Positions 34,086 to 42,829 of a DNA stretch of 64,000 nt are shown piece by piece (positions within the stretch are counted from its first letter, which is position 1; each line of letters opens with the position of its first letter). Source of the DNA: CAMLJR01 sp964500675 (GTDB lineage: Bacteria; Pseudomonadota; Gammaproteobacteria; Pseudomonadales; CAMLJR01); NCBI GenBank assembly GCA_964500675.1, contig CAZCNY010000002.1:124001-188000 (forward strand), given 5' to 3'. The notes under the pieces were generated by a model. It had not been told where the DNA came from. It was given only the letters and a program-made list of their open reading frames with translations, and made no database searches. The position numbers and the translations under genes were made by a program.

Positions 34086-37000
34086 GTGCCAGAAAAAAAT
34101 TCACCGCCATTCAATCAGCGCGCGCGCCGCGGCGCCACAGTCCCCGCCGCGCTGGCAGCGTTGCGCGCTTCGCTTGATCGATGCTGGCAGCGCGATCGCT
34201 ATGCGTTGTGGCGACGTTGGCAAACACTGGTTGAAAAGGCGCATGCGGGCAAAGCGATCGATGCTGAATTAATTATTCTGCGCGATGATCTGGCAGTCTC
34301 GTGCGCGCGCGTGCAGCAGCGTCTCGAACAGCGACCGCAAATCGAATTCGATGACGCGCTGCCGGTATCGGCGCAGCGCGAGGTAGTCGCGAATGCGATT
34401 CGCGAAAATCAAGTGGTTGTGATTGCCGGCGAAACGGGCTCGGGCAAAACCACGCAGATTCCTAAAATTTGTTTGGAGCTCGGACGCGGTGCGCGCGGTT
34501 TGATCGGGCACACGCAGCCGCGGCGCTTGGCGGCGCGCACGGTGGCGGCGCGCATCGCCGACGAGTTGCATACACCGCTCGGCGGCGCGGTCGGTTATCA
34601 GGTGCGTTTCAGCGAGAGCGTCAGTGACGCGACGTACATCAAATTGATGACCGATGGCATCTTGCTCGCGGAAATTCAAAACGATCGCTTTCTCAATCGC
34701 TACGACACACTGATCATCGACGAAGCGCACGAGCGCAGTCTCAATATCGATTTTCTGCTCGGCTATCTCAAACAATTATTGCCGCGCCGGCCCGATCTCA
34801 AAGTCATCGTGACGTCGGCGACGATCGATGTCGAAACTTTTTCTAACCACTTTAATAAGGCGCCGATTATTTCGATCGAGGGGCGCATGTTTCCGGTCGA
34901 GGTGCGCTATCGCCCGGTTGACGAATTAGTTGCCGAGCCCGATTTGCCCGCCGCGATCGATGCGGCGATCGTTGAATTGGCCAGCGCGCGCGGCGGCTTG
35001 CAAGGTGATGTGCTCGTATTTCTGCCGGGCGAGCGCGAAATTCGCGAGACGGCATTGCAGCTGCGAAAGAGTTCAGTGCCGCATCTGGACGTGATTCCGC
35101 TCTATGCGCGCTTGAGTTTGAGCGAGCAGCAGCGCGTATTCGATATCAGCAAGCGGCGCGGCACGCGCGTTGTACTCGCCACCAACGTGGCTGAAACGTC
35201 GCTCACGGTGCCGGGGATTCGCTATGTCATCGACAGCGGCTTCGCGCGCATTTCGCGCTACAGCGTGCGCTCGAAATTGCAGCGTCTGCCGATTGAGCCG
35301 ATTGCAAAAGCGAGCGCGGAACAGCGCAAAGGCCGTTGCGGCCGCGTCGGTCCCGGTATTTGCGTGCGCTTGTACTCAGAGCTGGAATTTGCACAGCGGC
35401 CCGAATTCGCCGACGCGGAAATTCTGCGCACGAATTTGGCGTCGGTCATTCTGCAATTGCTCGCATTGCGGTTCGGCGCGATCGATGAATTTCCGTTTGT
35501 CGATGCGCCCGACGCGCGGCAGATCGGCGATGGTTTTTTACTGCTCGAAGAGCTGGGCGCGGTACAGGCGCGCAAAACGCTGACGCCGGTCGGTTCGCAG
35601 CTCGCGCGCTTGCCCGTCGACCCGCGTATCGCACGTATGCTGGTCGCTGCGAATCAGTGGTGTAGTTTGCGCGAAGTATTGATTGTGGCGGCGGCGTTGA
35701 GCATCCAAGATCCGCGCGAACGTCCTGCCGATAAGCAGCAGGCTGCGGATGAAATGCATCGGCGCTTTCAGCAGCCCGATTCGGATTTTCTCGCCTATAT
35801 CAAACTGTGGGATTATCTCGAAGAGCGGCGCCAGATGCTCAGTCACAATCAGCTGCGCAAATTGTGCGAACGCGAGTATCTTTCGTATTTGCGCGTGCGC
35901 GAATGGCGCGATGTGCATTATCAACTCAAACTGGCGTGCGGCGAATTGGGCTGGCGCGAAAATCGCGAGGCTGCCAGTTATGAAGCTATTCACCGCGCGC
36001 TGCTTGCCGGTTTGTTGAGCCATATCGCGCAACTCGATGAGAAGCGCGAATATATCGGCGCGCGCAACCGTAAACTGCGCATTTTCCCGGGTTCGTCTCT
36101 GTTTAAAAAAAATCCGAAATGGATGATGGCGGCGGAGATTGTCGAAACTTCGCAGGTGTACGCGCGCACGGTGGCATCGATCGATCCGCTGTGGACACTC
36201 GATATCAATCCCGCGCTATTAAAACGCCGCCATAGCGAACCGCACTGGCATGCGAAAAGCGGTCGCGTGCTCGCGCTCGAAACGGTGACGCTGTACGGTT
36301 TGGTGGTGAGCGATAAACAGCGCGTGCATTTCGGCGCGATCGATCCCGCGCGGGCGCGCGAAATTTTTATTCGCAGCGCGCTCGTGGTGGGTGATTATCG
36401 TACTGGCGCCCAATTTTTCGTACACAACCGGCAGTTGGTTGCCGATATCGAAGGCATGGAGGAAAAGGCGCGCCGTCGCGATATTCTCGCCGATGAAGAC
36501 GAGCTGTTCCGTTTTTACGATGAGCGTATTCCCGCCGCTATCGTCACCGCGGCGCAATTCGAGCAGTGGCGTAAACGCGAGGAGTCGCGCGAGCCGCGTG
36601 TACTGTTTATTCCTCGCGAGCGTTTGATGCGGCACGCGGCGGAAACGATTACCGAGGCGCAATTTCCCGATCGCATCGAATTGGGCGATATGCAATTGCA
36701 ACTGCAATACCGTTTCGAGCCGGGGCGCGCACACGACGGTGTCAACGTCATCGTGCCGATCGCGTTATTGAACCGCGTGCCCGAGCATTATTTCGAATGG
36801 CTGGTGCCGGGACTGTTGCGCGATAAGTGCATTGCGCTGCTCAAAACCCTGCCAAAACAGTGGCGCAAACAATTCGTGCCGATTCCCGAAGCGGTTGACC
36901 GCATTCTGCCAAAGTTGTTTATGAATGAGTTGCGCGCGTGCGATCGACCGCTCACGCAAGCGCTGAGCGAATTGCTGGAGCAGGGTACGGAAAAAATTCC

Positions 37001-38057
37001 ACCGGCTGCGTGGCGGCTCGACGAACTCGACGCGTTTTATCGCGCTAATTTTCAAGTGGTCGACAGCGATGGCGGTTTGCTTGGCGAGGGGCGCGATCTC
37101 GCCGAGTTGAAACAGCGTTTGCGCGCGCCGATGCAGCAGAGTTTGCAGCGCGAGGTCGACCATGGATTTCAGCGCGCGGCGTTGCAAAAGTGGGATTTCG
37201 GCGAGTTGCCGCAAGCGTATCGCTTCGACCAAGCCGGTGTGACGGTGACCGCGTATCCGGCGTTGGTCGACGAGCAGGATGGCGTCGCGATCAAGCTGCT
37301 CGAATCGCCGGCAGCGGCGCAACAGCAAACCGAGCGCGGGGTGATTCGTCTATTGCAATTGCAAACCGCGCCGGCATTGAAATATCTGCGCAAGGAATTG
37401 CTGCGCGGCAATCAATTGAGTTTGCAGTTTGCGGGCATCGATCAAAAACGCGAGCAATGGATTGAGGAAATTCTTGAGGCGAGTTATCGCGAACTGTTTA
37501 TCGAAGGCCGCGAACTGCCGCGCAACGACATGGAATTTACCGAGCGGCTGGAGCAGGGCAGGAGCGAGGTTATCGCCGTCGCGCAGCGTTACGAGAAATT
37601 GTTGATCGAGATTGCCGAGTTGCATTCGCGTATTCGTCAATGGCAGCGGGTTAATGCGCAACCGGCATGGGCGGCGGTGTTTGCCGACGTCAACCAGCAG
37701 CTCGCGCAGTTATTTCGCCCGGGGTTTATCGCCGCTACGCCGTGGCAGTGGTTGCAGCATTATCCGCGCTACCTGCACGCGATCGTGCAACGCGTCGACA
37801 AATTGCGCGGCTTTTTCGCGCGCGATCGCGATTTGAGCCGTGAGCTGGCGCCGCTGCAAAAACAATTGCTCGATAGGTTGGATATGGACCCAGAATGCTG
37901 GCTGCTGTCGTCCGATCTGCGCCGTTATCGCTGGCTGCTCGAAGAGCTGCGCGTGTCGCTGTTCGCGCAAGGGCTGCGCACGCTGGAGCCGGTATCGGTA
38001 AAACGCTTGCGCGATTTGTGGCGGCAAATCGACAGCGAGCTCGCCGCAAAAAAATAG
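34086..38057 (+). CDS. hrpA: ATP-dependent DEAH-box RNA helicase HrpA
   Basis: A 1323-residue helicase close to the size of E. coli HrpA. Walker A GETGSGKT is at 115-122, the DEAH box at 212-215 (IIDEAHERSLN), and motif III VTSATIDVETFS follows. Motif VI is EQRKGRCGRVGPG, then the HA2 and OB-fold regions and the long DUF3418 C-terminal part. HrpA resolves stalled ribosomes and acts in mRNA processing. The start is a GTG at 34086 without a strong ribosome binding site; no better in-frame start is seen. It probably has its own promoter in the 73-bp gap. Confidence 0.95.
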   Translation: MPEKNSPPFNQRARRGATVPAALAALRASLDRCWQRDRYALWRRWQTLVEKAHAGKAIDAELIILRDDLAVSCARVQQRLEQRPQIEFDDALPVSAQREVVANAIRENQVVVIAGETGSGKTTQIPKICLELGRGARGLIGHTQPRRLAARTVAARIADELHTPLGGAVGYQVRFSESVSDATYIKLMTDGILLAEIQNDRFLNRYDTLIIDEAHERSLNIDFLLGYLKQLLPRRPDLKVIVTSATIDVETFSNHFNKAPIISIEGRMFPVEVRYRPVDELVAEPDLPAAIDAAIVELASARGGLQGDVLVFLPGEREIRETALQLRKSSVPHLDVIPLYARLSLSEQQRVFDISKRRGTRVVLATNVAETSLTVPGIRYVIDSGFARISRYSVRSKLQRLPIEPIAKASAEQRKGRCGRVGPGICVRLYSELEFAQRPEFADAEILRTNLASVILQLLALRFGAIDEFPFVDAPDARQIGDGFLLLEELGAVQARKTLTPVGSQLARLPVDPRIARMLVAANQWCSLREVLIVAAALSIQDPRERPADKQQAADEMHRRFQQPDSDFLAYIKLWDYLEERRQMLSHNQLRKLCEREYLSYLRVREWRDVHYQLKLACGELGWRENREAASYEAIHRALLAGLLSHIAQLDEKREYIGARNRKLRIFPGSSLFKKNPKWMMAAEIVETSQVYARTVASIDPLWTLDINPALLKRRHSEPHWHAKSGRVLALETVTLYGLVVSDKQRVHFGAIDPARAREIFIRSALVVGDYRTGAQFFVHNRQLVADIEGMEEKARRRDILADEDELFRFYDERIPAAIVTAAQFEQWRKREESREPRVLFIPRERLMRHAAETITEAQFPDRIELGDMQLQLQYRFEPGRAHDGVNVIVPIALLNRVPEHYFEWLVPGLLRDKCIALLKTLPKQWRKQFVPIPEAVDRILPKLFMNELRACDRPLTQALSELLEQGTEKIPPAAWRLDELDAFYRANFQVVDSDGGLLGEGRDLAELKQRLRAPMQQSLQREVDHGFQRAALQKWDFGELPQAYRFDQAGVTVTAYPALVDEQDGVAIKLLESPAAAQQQTERGVIRLLQLQTAPALKYLRKELLRGNQLSLQFAGIDQKREQWIEEILEASYRELFIEGRELPRNDMEFTERLEQGRSEVIAVAQRYEKLLIEIAELHSRIRQWQRVNAQPAWAAVFADVNQQLAQLFRPGFIAATPWQWLQHYPRYLHAIVQRVDKLRGFFARDRDLSRELAPLQKQLLDRLDMDPECWLLSSDLRRYRWLLEELRVSLFAQGLRTLEPVSVKRLRDLWRQIDSELAAKK

Positions 38058-38160
38058 CTGCTATGTTTGATGATGCTTGCGGTTGACGGCACTTGCCGCA
38101 GCTTTTTAAACCGGATGCAATTCCGCTATAGTGCGACCGCCGCATTGTGGTTTAAACCAG

Positions 38161-38188
38161 GTAGTTAAAACCGAGTAGTTAAAACTTA
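38161..38188. repeat. 14-bp tandem duplication upstream of mlaA
   Basis: GTAGTTAAAACCGA at 38161 is followed directly by GTAGTTAAAACTTA at 38175. The two units differ at 2 of 14 positions. They lie in the 207-bp gap between hrpA and the mlaA-like gene, where no other feature is evident. Confidence 0.6.
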
Positions 38189-38264
38189 GCAGCTACGACT
38201 ATTTCCTCTTCGAATTGTCAGGCATTGGCCCGGTTGGGCGTTTGAATTGTTGGAGAAGAACCGC

Positions 38265-39071
38265 GTGAAGACCGCGATTAAAATTTTGGCCTTAACGTCC
38301 ATGGCGACAGTATCTGCGTGGACTTTCGCGGCGGAAACGCAGGCCGCGAATCCCGACCCTTGGGAATTTTTCAATCGCAAAATTTTTGTGTTCAACGATT
38401 TTCTCGATCGCTATTTTCTCAAGCCGGTCGCCAAGGGGTATGACACGGTTGCGCCGCAATTTCTCGAGGACGGTGTGCATCGTATGTTTAGTAACGTTGG
38501 CGAAATTGGCAATACGCTGAACAGTCTGCTGCAAGCCAAATTTAAAAACACGGCGGAAAGCGGCGGCCGTTTTGTGGTGAACAGCACAATCGGACTGCTC
38601 GGCTTCTTCGATGTTGCGAGCAAGATGGGCATACAAGAGCACGACGAGGATTTCGGACAAACGCTTGGGTACTGGGGTGTGCATTCAGGGCCCTATCTGG
38701 TCGTGCCTTTTTTTGGGCCACGCACGGTGCGCGACGGTTTCGGTTCGATCGCGGATTCCTATACCGATCCGATATCGCTCACGGTCGATCACATTCCAAC
38801 GCGCAACGAGGTTCTCGGCGGCCGTGTGATCGATACGCGCGTGCAGCTGTTGAAAGCAGAAGAGTTGATCAGCGGCGATCGCTATATCTTCATACGCGAT
38901 GCGTATTTGCAACGCCGACAATTTTTGATTGACGATGGGGTGGTGAAGGACAGCTTTGGCGGCGACGATTTTATGGATGATGACAGCGACGACGGGAGCG
39001 GAGCATCGAGGCAAGATCACTCAGTGCCGGCAACCCCGCAAGATAAACCGGCACCGCCCAAATCCGAGTGA
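38265..39071 (+). CDS. mlaA: MlaA (VacJ)-family phospholipid transport protein
   Basis: A protein of 268 residues from the GTG at 38265, with GGAGAAG six bases upstream. An in-frame TTG at 38247 is less plausible. MlaA removes phospholipids from the outer leaflet and hands them to the Mla shuttle. It has NPDPWEFFNRKIFVFNDFLD, GRFVVNSTIGLLGFFDVAS and GYWGVHSGPYLVVPFFGP. MlaA is normally a lipoprotein, but the signal peptide here (ILALTSMATVSAWTFAAETQA) contains no Cys, so it cannot be lipidated at a lipobox. The C-terminal tail is acidic and Pro-rich. Confidence 0.9.
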   Translation: MKTAIKILALTSMATVSAWTFAAETQAANPDPWEFFNRKIFVFNDFLDRYFLKPVAKGYDTVAPQFLEDGVHRMFSNVGEIGNTLNSLLQAKFKNTAESGGRFVVNSTIGLLGFFDVASKMGIQEHDEDFGQTLGYWGVHSGPYLVVPFFGPRTVRDGFGSIADSYTDPISLTVDHIPTRNEVLGGRVIDTRVQLLKAEELISGDRYIFIRDAYLQRRQFLIDDGVVKDSFGGDDFMDDDSDDGSGASRQDHSVPATPQDKPAPPKSE

Positions 39072-39087
39072 TGTGGGCGGCGAGGTT

Positions 39088-39390
39088 TCAGTCGTGAATG
39101 GCGTTCAGCGATAGGCCCAAAATGAAACCGGAAGGGTTGACGGGATCGACCCGCACGACTTCGCCCGTAGCGCGAAACGGCAGCAATTTGTCGCCTTCCT
39201 GCTGGATGAAAATCTCCACGGTGGTACCCAGCGCGAGTGCTCGCTCGGTTTGAATCAGCACGCCTGAGCCACTCAGATCCTTGCAGCGCGCGGTAAATTT
39301 TTCGTTGCCCGCTTTGATCTCGACGGGGGTGTTGATTTTCATCCGGATGAAATTGCGTTTCTCGTTATAGGCGCGGTGTTCCAGTACCAT
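39088..39390 (-). CDS. PilZ-domain c-di-GMP-binding protein
   Basis: A single-domain PilZ protein of 100 residues. The c-di-GMP-binding region is recognisable by an N-terminal basic switch (EKRNFIRMKINTPV) and CKDLSGSGVLIQ, where the usual DxSxxG motif is DLSGSG. The start at ATG 39390 is supported by GGGGAGG eight bases upstream. It is convergent with mlaA and divergent from the response regulator/phosphatase gene. It could be a local c-di-GMP effector. Confidence 0.85.
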   Translation of the reverse strand: MVLEHRAYNEKRNFIRMKINTPVEIKAGNEKFTARCKDLSGSGVLIQTERALALGTTVEIFIQQEGDKLLPFRATGEVVRVDPVNPSGFILGLSLNAIHD

Positions 39391-39521
39391 CGTCGGCACC
39401 TCCCCTCTGCATCGTTATCTGAAATGGTTGTTTGCAAGATATGAACGATACAAGGATAGCCGCAGCGCTCGACGCGCACCAGTGCCTGAGTCACAGCTGA
39501 TGATGTTAAAGTGGACTTCGT

Positions 39522-39570
39522 GTCAGATTGTTCTGAAAACACCGGGTCAAATTGTTCTAAAAACGCCAGG
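39522..39570. repeat. 24-bp tandem duplication upstream of the response regulator gene
   Basis: Units start at 39522 and 39546 and share the core ATTGTTCT, a following A-rich stretch and a GGTCA-like border, with about four differences in 24. They lie in the 282-bp gap between the PilZ and response regulator genes. It may be a regulatory site or the remnant of a duplicated element end. Confidence 0.55.
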
Positions 39571-39672
39571 TTAAAGCTCTTGCATGCGTAGGGCTAACGG
39601 CGTAGTGTTGCCGCCTCGATTAAATCGTGCCCAGCTAAGTTATGCCGCAGGTGCCGTTGCAAGGTCAGTGTT

Positions 39673-40851
39673 ATGTCCCGTGAGCGCAATCGTCTATTGC
39701 TGATTGATGATGATGCGGCGGTGCGCGACAGTATGGCGGCGTATCTGCAGGAGCTCGGATACTGCGTCGAACAAGCCGGCGACGCTCGCCGCAGCCTCGA
39801 AATGTTCGAGCAGGACCCGCCTGATACTGTGCTCCTCGATCTCAAACTTCCCGATATGAATGGCCTGCAAGTCCTCAAGACACTGCGCCAGCATCCTGCC
39901 AATGTACCGGTCATTGTGATTTCGGGCTCCGGCGTGACCAACGATGTGGTGCAGGCATTGCGCTACGGCGCCAGCGATTACCTGATCAAGCCGATTACCG
40001 ATATGGAAGTGCTGGAGCACGCGGTGGCGCGCAGTCTGGAGCAAAATCGTCTGCAGCGCGAAAATTTGCGTTACCGCGAGCAGCTGGAGAGCGCCAATCG
40101 CGAGCTACAGCAGAGCCTCAGCGCACTGCAGCAGGATCAGCAGGCGGGCCGCCATGTTCAGCTCAAAATGTTTCCGGCGCGGCCGCTGGCGCAGGGCGAC
40201 TATCACGTCAGCCACAAGATATTGCCGTCGTTATTTTTGTCCGGTGACTTCGTCGACTACTTTACGGTCGGCGAACACAGCATCGTATTTTTTATCGCCG
40301 ATGTGTCGGGGCACGGCGCATCGTCGGCGTTTCTCACGGTGCTGCTGAAAAATTTATTCGCGCGCAAGCGCAGCGACTTCGGGCGCTGGGATGATCGCAC
40401 CGTGCTGTCGCCGGCCGCCATGTTGACGCAGGCCAATCGCGAATTGCTCGCGACCGAAATCGGCAAGCATGCGACGCTCTGCGTCGGCGTGCTCGATACT
40501 GCGAAAAACATGCTGCTGCACAGCGTCGCGGGTCATCTGCCCGCGCCGATCCTGTGGTCGGAAGAGAGCTGTGCCTATCTCAAAGGCGATAACCCGCCGA
40601 TCGGGCTGTTCGAGGATGCCGAGTACACCGAGCAGCGCATACAGCTGCCAGCGCGCTTTGTGTTGACGCTGTTTTCCGATGGCATTCTTGAGACCATCGA
40701 TGGCGAGGGTCTGTTGGCCAAGGAGGATGCGCTGCTGCGTACTGCGCGCGGCGGCTACGGCACGATGGAAGCGCTAGTCGACGCGCTGGGGCTGCAGAAG
40801 GTCAAAGAGGCCCCGGACGATATTGCCCTATTGCTGGTATCAAAAGGTTAG
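39673..40851 (+). CDS. response regulator with PP2C-type (SpoIIE/RsbU) phosphatase output
   Basis: A 392-residue protein. The N-terminal receiver (about 1-120) has the acidic pair in LLIDDDAAV, the phospho-acceptor Asp in VLLDLKLPDMNG and the Lys in YLIKP. A coiled-coil linker follows (REQLESANRELQQSL). The C-terminal PP2C domain shows FFIADVSGHGASSAF and FSDGILE with metal-binding Asp residues. Such proteins dephosphorylate a STAS anti-sigma factor antagonist when the receiver is phosphorylated, as in the HsbR-type switch of pseudomonads. The STAS partner is the next gene, 28 bp away. No kinase is encoded here. Confidence 0.9.
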   Translation: MSRERNRLLLIDDDAAVRDSMAAYLQELGYCVEQAGDARRSLEMFEQDPPDTVLLDLKLPDMNGLQVLKTLRQHPANVPVIVISGSGVTNDVVQALRYGASDYLIKPITDMEVLEHAVARSLEQNRLQRENLRYREQLESANRELQQSLSALQQDQQAGRHVQLKMFPARPLAQGDYHVSHKILPSLFLSGDFVDYFTVGEHSIVFFIADVSGHGASSAFLTVLLKNLFARKRSDFGRWDDRTVLSPAAMLTQANRELLATEIGKHATLCVGVLDTAKNMLLHSVAGHLPAPILWSEESCAYLKGDNPPIGLFEDAEYTEQRIQLPARFVLTLFSDGILETIDGEGLLAKEDALLRTARGGYGTMEALVDALGLQKVKEAPDDIALLLVSKG

Positions 40852-40879
40852 TGGTGTTGATCACCTGGGGGTAAGTTCT

Positions 40880-41365
40880 ATGCAGCCAGGCAAGATACTG
40901 ATTGCGCAACAGAGCGGTGCCTTCGTCATCAAGTTGACTGGCGATGTGCGCTTGACGTTCTGTTCCGCGCTCGACGAATTCTTCGAGCGCATGTTTGCAA
41001 CCCCCCATTTTGTCAGCGTGATCGTCGATCTGTGCGAGGCTGAAAATATTGATAGCACCACACTCGGTCAGCTCGCGAAACTTGCCATCACCGCCAAGCG
41101 CACTTACAACTTCGTCCCCGTCGTGCTTTCCACCAATCCGAATATCACGCGTATTTTGCGCTCGATGGGTTTCGACCGCGTCTTCGATATTCGTCAGCAG
41201 CGCCCCGACAGCGAAGCTAAACTCGCCGAATTGCCCGCCGTGGCCGGCAACGAAGGCGCAGTGCGCGAAAAGGTGCTCGATGCGCATCGCGTGTTGATGG
41301 GAATGAACGAGAACAATCGCGCGCAGTTCAAGGAGTTGGTTTGCGCGCTTGAATCCACCCGTTAG
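40880..41365 (+). CDS. STAS-domain anti-sigma factor antagonist
   Basis: A 161-residue protein from the ATG at 40880, with GGGGGTAA upstream. A longer frame from 40823 has no ribosome binding site. The STAS domain (about 10-110) shows LTGDVRLTFCSALDEF and the phosphorylatable Ser in CEAENIDSTTLGQLAKL. It would release a sigma factor or other partner from an anti-sigma factor when dephosphorylated by the PP2C response regulator. Similar pairs lie beside transaldolase in pseudomonads. The last 4 bp overlap the convergent TerB-like gene. Confidence 0.85.
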   Translation: MQPGKILIAQQSGAFVIKLTGDVRLTFCSALDEFFERMFATPHFVSVIVDLCEAENIDSTTLGQLAKLAITAKRTYNFVPVVLSTNPNITRILRSMGFDRVFDIRQQRPDSEAKLAELPAVAGNEGAVREKVLDAHRVLMGMNENNRAQFKELVCALESTR

Positions 41366-41823
41366 ATTTGGCCGGCGGCCTCCAGCTTCGCTTTGATCTC
41401 AAGTTTTGCTTTGACCAGCAGCGAGTGCGGCAAATAAATTAAATCCGCAATTTTGCGAATCATGTGATCTTCGTATTTGTCGAGATGGCCATCGGCAAAC
41501 GCCACGCGCCAGCACTCGCGCACCAGTTTATATTTTTGCTCTTCGCTGCACTGCTCGTTGATCACGTGTGTGAAATCGTACAGTGACGGCGCGTTGGCGC
41601 TCGCAACATTCGCGTCTCTCAGCAATTCGTCGATGGCCGCCTTGTCGAGTCCGTAAGTGGTACGAATTGCGGCGATAATCGCGTCTTCTTCGCGCGCATC
41701 GCACTGGTGGTCGGCTTTACTGATTTCGAGGAGCAGCGCCGCGCTCGCGAGCTGCAAATCGCGCTCGCTGGGCGGCGAGTTGCGATCGTAATCCGCAAAT
41801 AAGGCTTTGAGTTTTTGCAGCAT
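41362..41823 (-). CDS. TerB-family protein
   Basis: A 153-residue all-helical protein of the TerB/DjlA-N-terminal fold. It has SAALLLEISKADHQCDAREED (about 27-47) with acidic and His positions that can bind metal, then a second half-repeat with RVAFADGHLDKYEDHMIRKIADLI. Members occur with membrane stress and tellurite modules or alone; here it stands alone. It is in a minus-strand group with transaldolase and DusA, 34 bp from tal. Confidence 0.82.
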   Translation of the reverse strand: MLQKLKALFADYDRNSPPSERDLQLASAALLLEISKADHQCDAREEDAIIAAIRTTYGLDKAAIDELLRDANVASANAPSLYDFTHVINEQCSEEQKYKLVRECWRVAFADGHLDKYEDHMIRKIADLIYLPHSLLVKAKLEIKAKLEAAGQI

Positions 41824-41857
41824 CGGTTAGCTCCGGTTTAGAAGAATCGGGCTCGAC

Positions 41858-42829
41858 TCATTTGGCGCTAAGCTGCGCCTCAAGTGTCTGCTGATCCTCG
41901 GCGAATTTGCGAATGCCCTCGGCGAGCTTTTCGGTGGCCATGGCGTCTTCGTTCATTGTGTAGCGGAAGCTCGCTTCGCTGTCGTGCTGCGCGGAAATTG
42001 CGGCTCCGGTGTTGCTTGCATCGAGTTTGCGTATCAGTTCGCCGTTATCGTTTTCCAATGCCTGCAACAGTGGCGGGCTGATGGTGAGGCGATCGCAGCC
42101 CGCCAATTGTTCGATCTCGCCGGTGTTGCGAAAACTCGCGCCCATCACGATGGTTTTGTAATCGTGCTGTTTGTAGTAATTGAAAATACGGGTCACGGAA
42201 ATAACGCCGGGATCTTCTTCTGACGCATACGATGTACGCCCCGTGCTTTTCAAATACCAATCGAGAATGCGGCCGACGAAGGGCGATATCAATGTGACGC
42301 CGGCATCGGCGCACGCCGCCGCCTGCGCGAAGCCGAACAGCAGCGTGAGGTTGCAATTGATGGCTTCTTTTTCGAGAACTTCCGCCGCGCGAATGCCTTC
42401 CCATGTCGAGGCGATTTTTATCAATACGCGCGAACGATCGACGCAGGCCTGTGCATAGAGATCGATCAAGCGTCGCGCTTTTTCGATCATCGCGCGCGTA
42501 TCGAACGACAGGCGTGCGTCGACTTCAGTGGAAACCCGCCCCGGAATAATGCGCAAAATCTCAACGCCGATCGCAACGGCGAGTTTATCGACACACGCGC
42601 CGAGTTGTTGTGCGCGCGTGCCAGATTGTTGCGCAGCCCAGTTTTTTGCCTGTTGCACGAGCGGTTGATACGCGGGCAGAGCGGCGGCTTTCAACAGCAG
42701 CGAAGGGTTGGTGGTGGCATCGAGCGGGCGGAAGCGTTTCATCGCGTCGATATCGCCGGTGTCGGCGACCACGGCTGTCATTTGTTTCAGTTGCTCTAGC
42801 TTGTTCTTCGCGTGTGAAATGTTCGTCAT
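41858..42829 (-). CDS. tal: transaldolase
   Basis: A 323-residue transaldolase of the TalB class in the non-oxidative pentose phosphate pathway. It moves a dihydroxyacetone unit between sugar phosphates. The motif DATTNPSLLLKAA near residue 37 and the Schiff-base Lys in RVLIKIASTWEG are clear, along with NLTLLFGFAQAAACADAG. The start overlaps the stop of dusA by 4 bp, which indicates coupling. Confidence 0.95.
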   Translation of the reverse strand: MTNISHAKNKLEQLKQMTAVVADTGDIDAMKRFRPLDATTNPSLLLKAAALPAYQPLVQQAKNWAAQQSGTRAQQLGACVDKLAVAIGVEILRIIPGRVSTEVDARLSFDTRAMIEKARRLIDLYAQACVDRSRVLIKIASTWEGIRAAEVLEKEAINCNLTLLFGFAQAAACADAGVTLISPFVGRILDWYLKSTGRTSYASEEDPGVISVTRIFNYYKQHDYKTIVMGASFRNTGEIEQLAGCDRLTISPPLLQALENDNGELIRKLDASNTGAAISAQHDSEASFRYTMNEDAMATEKLAEGIRKFAEDQQTLEAQLSAK

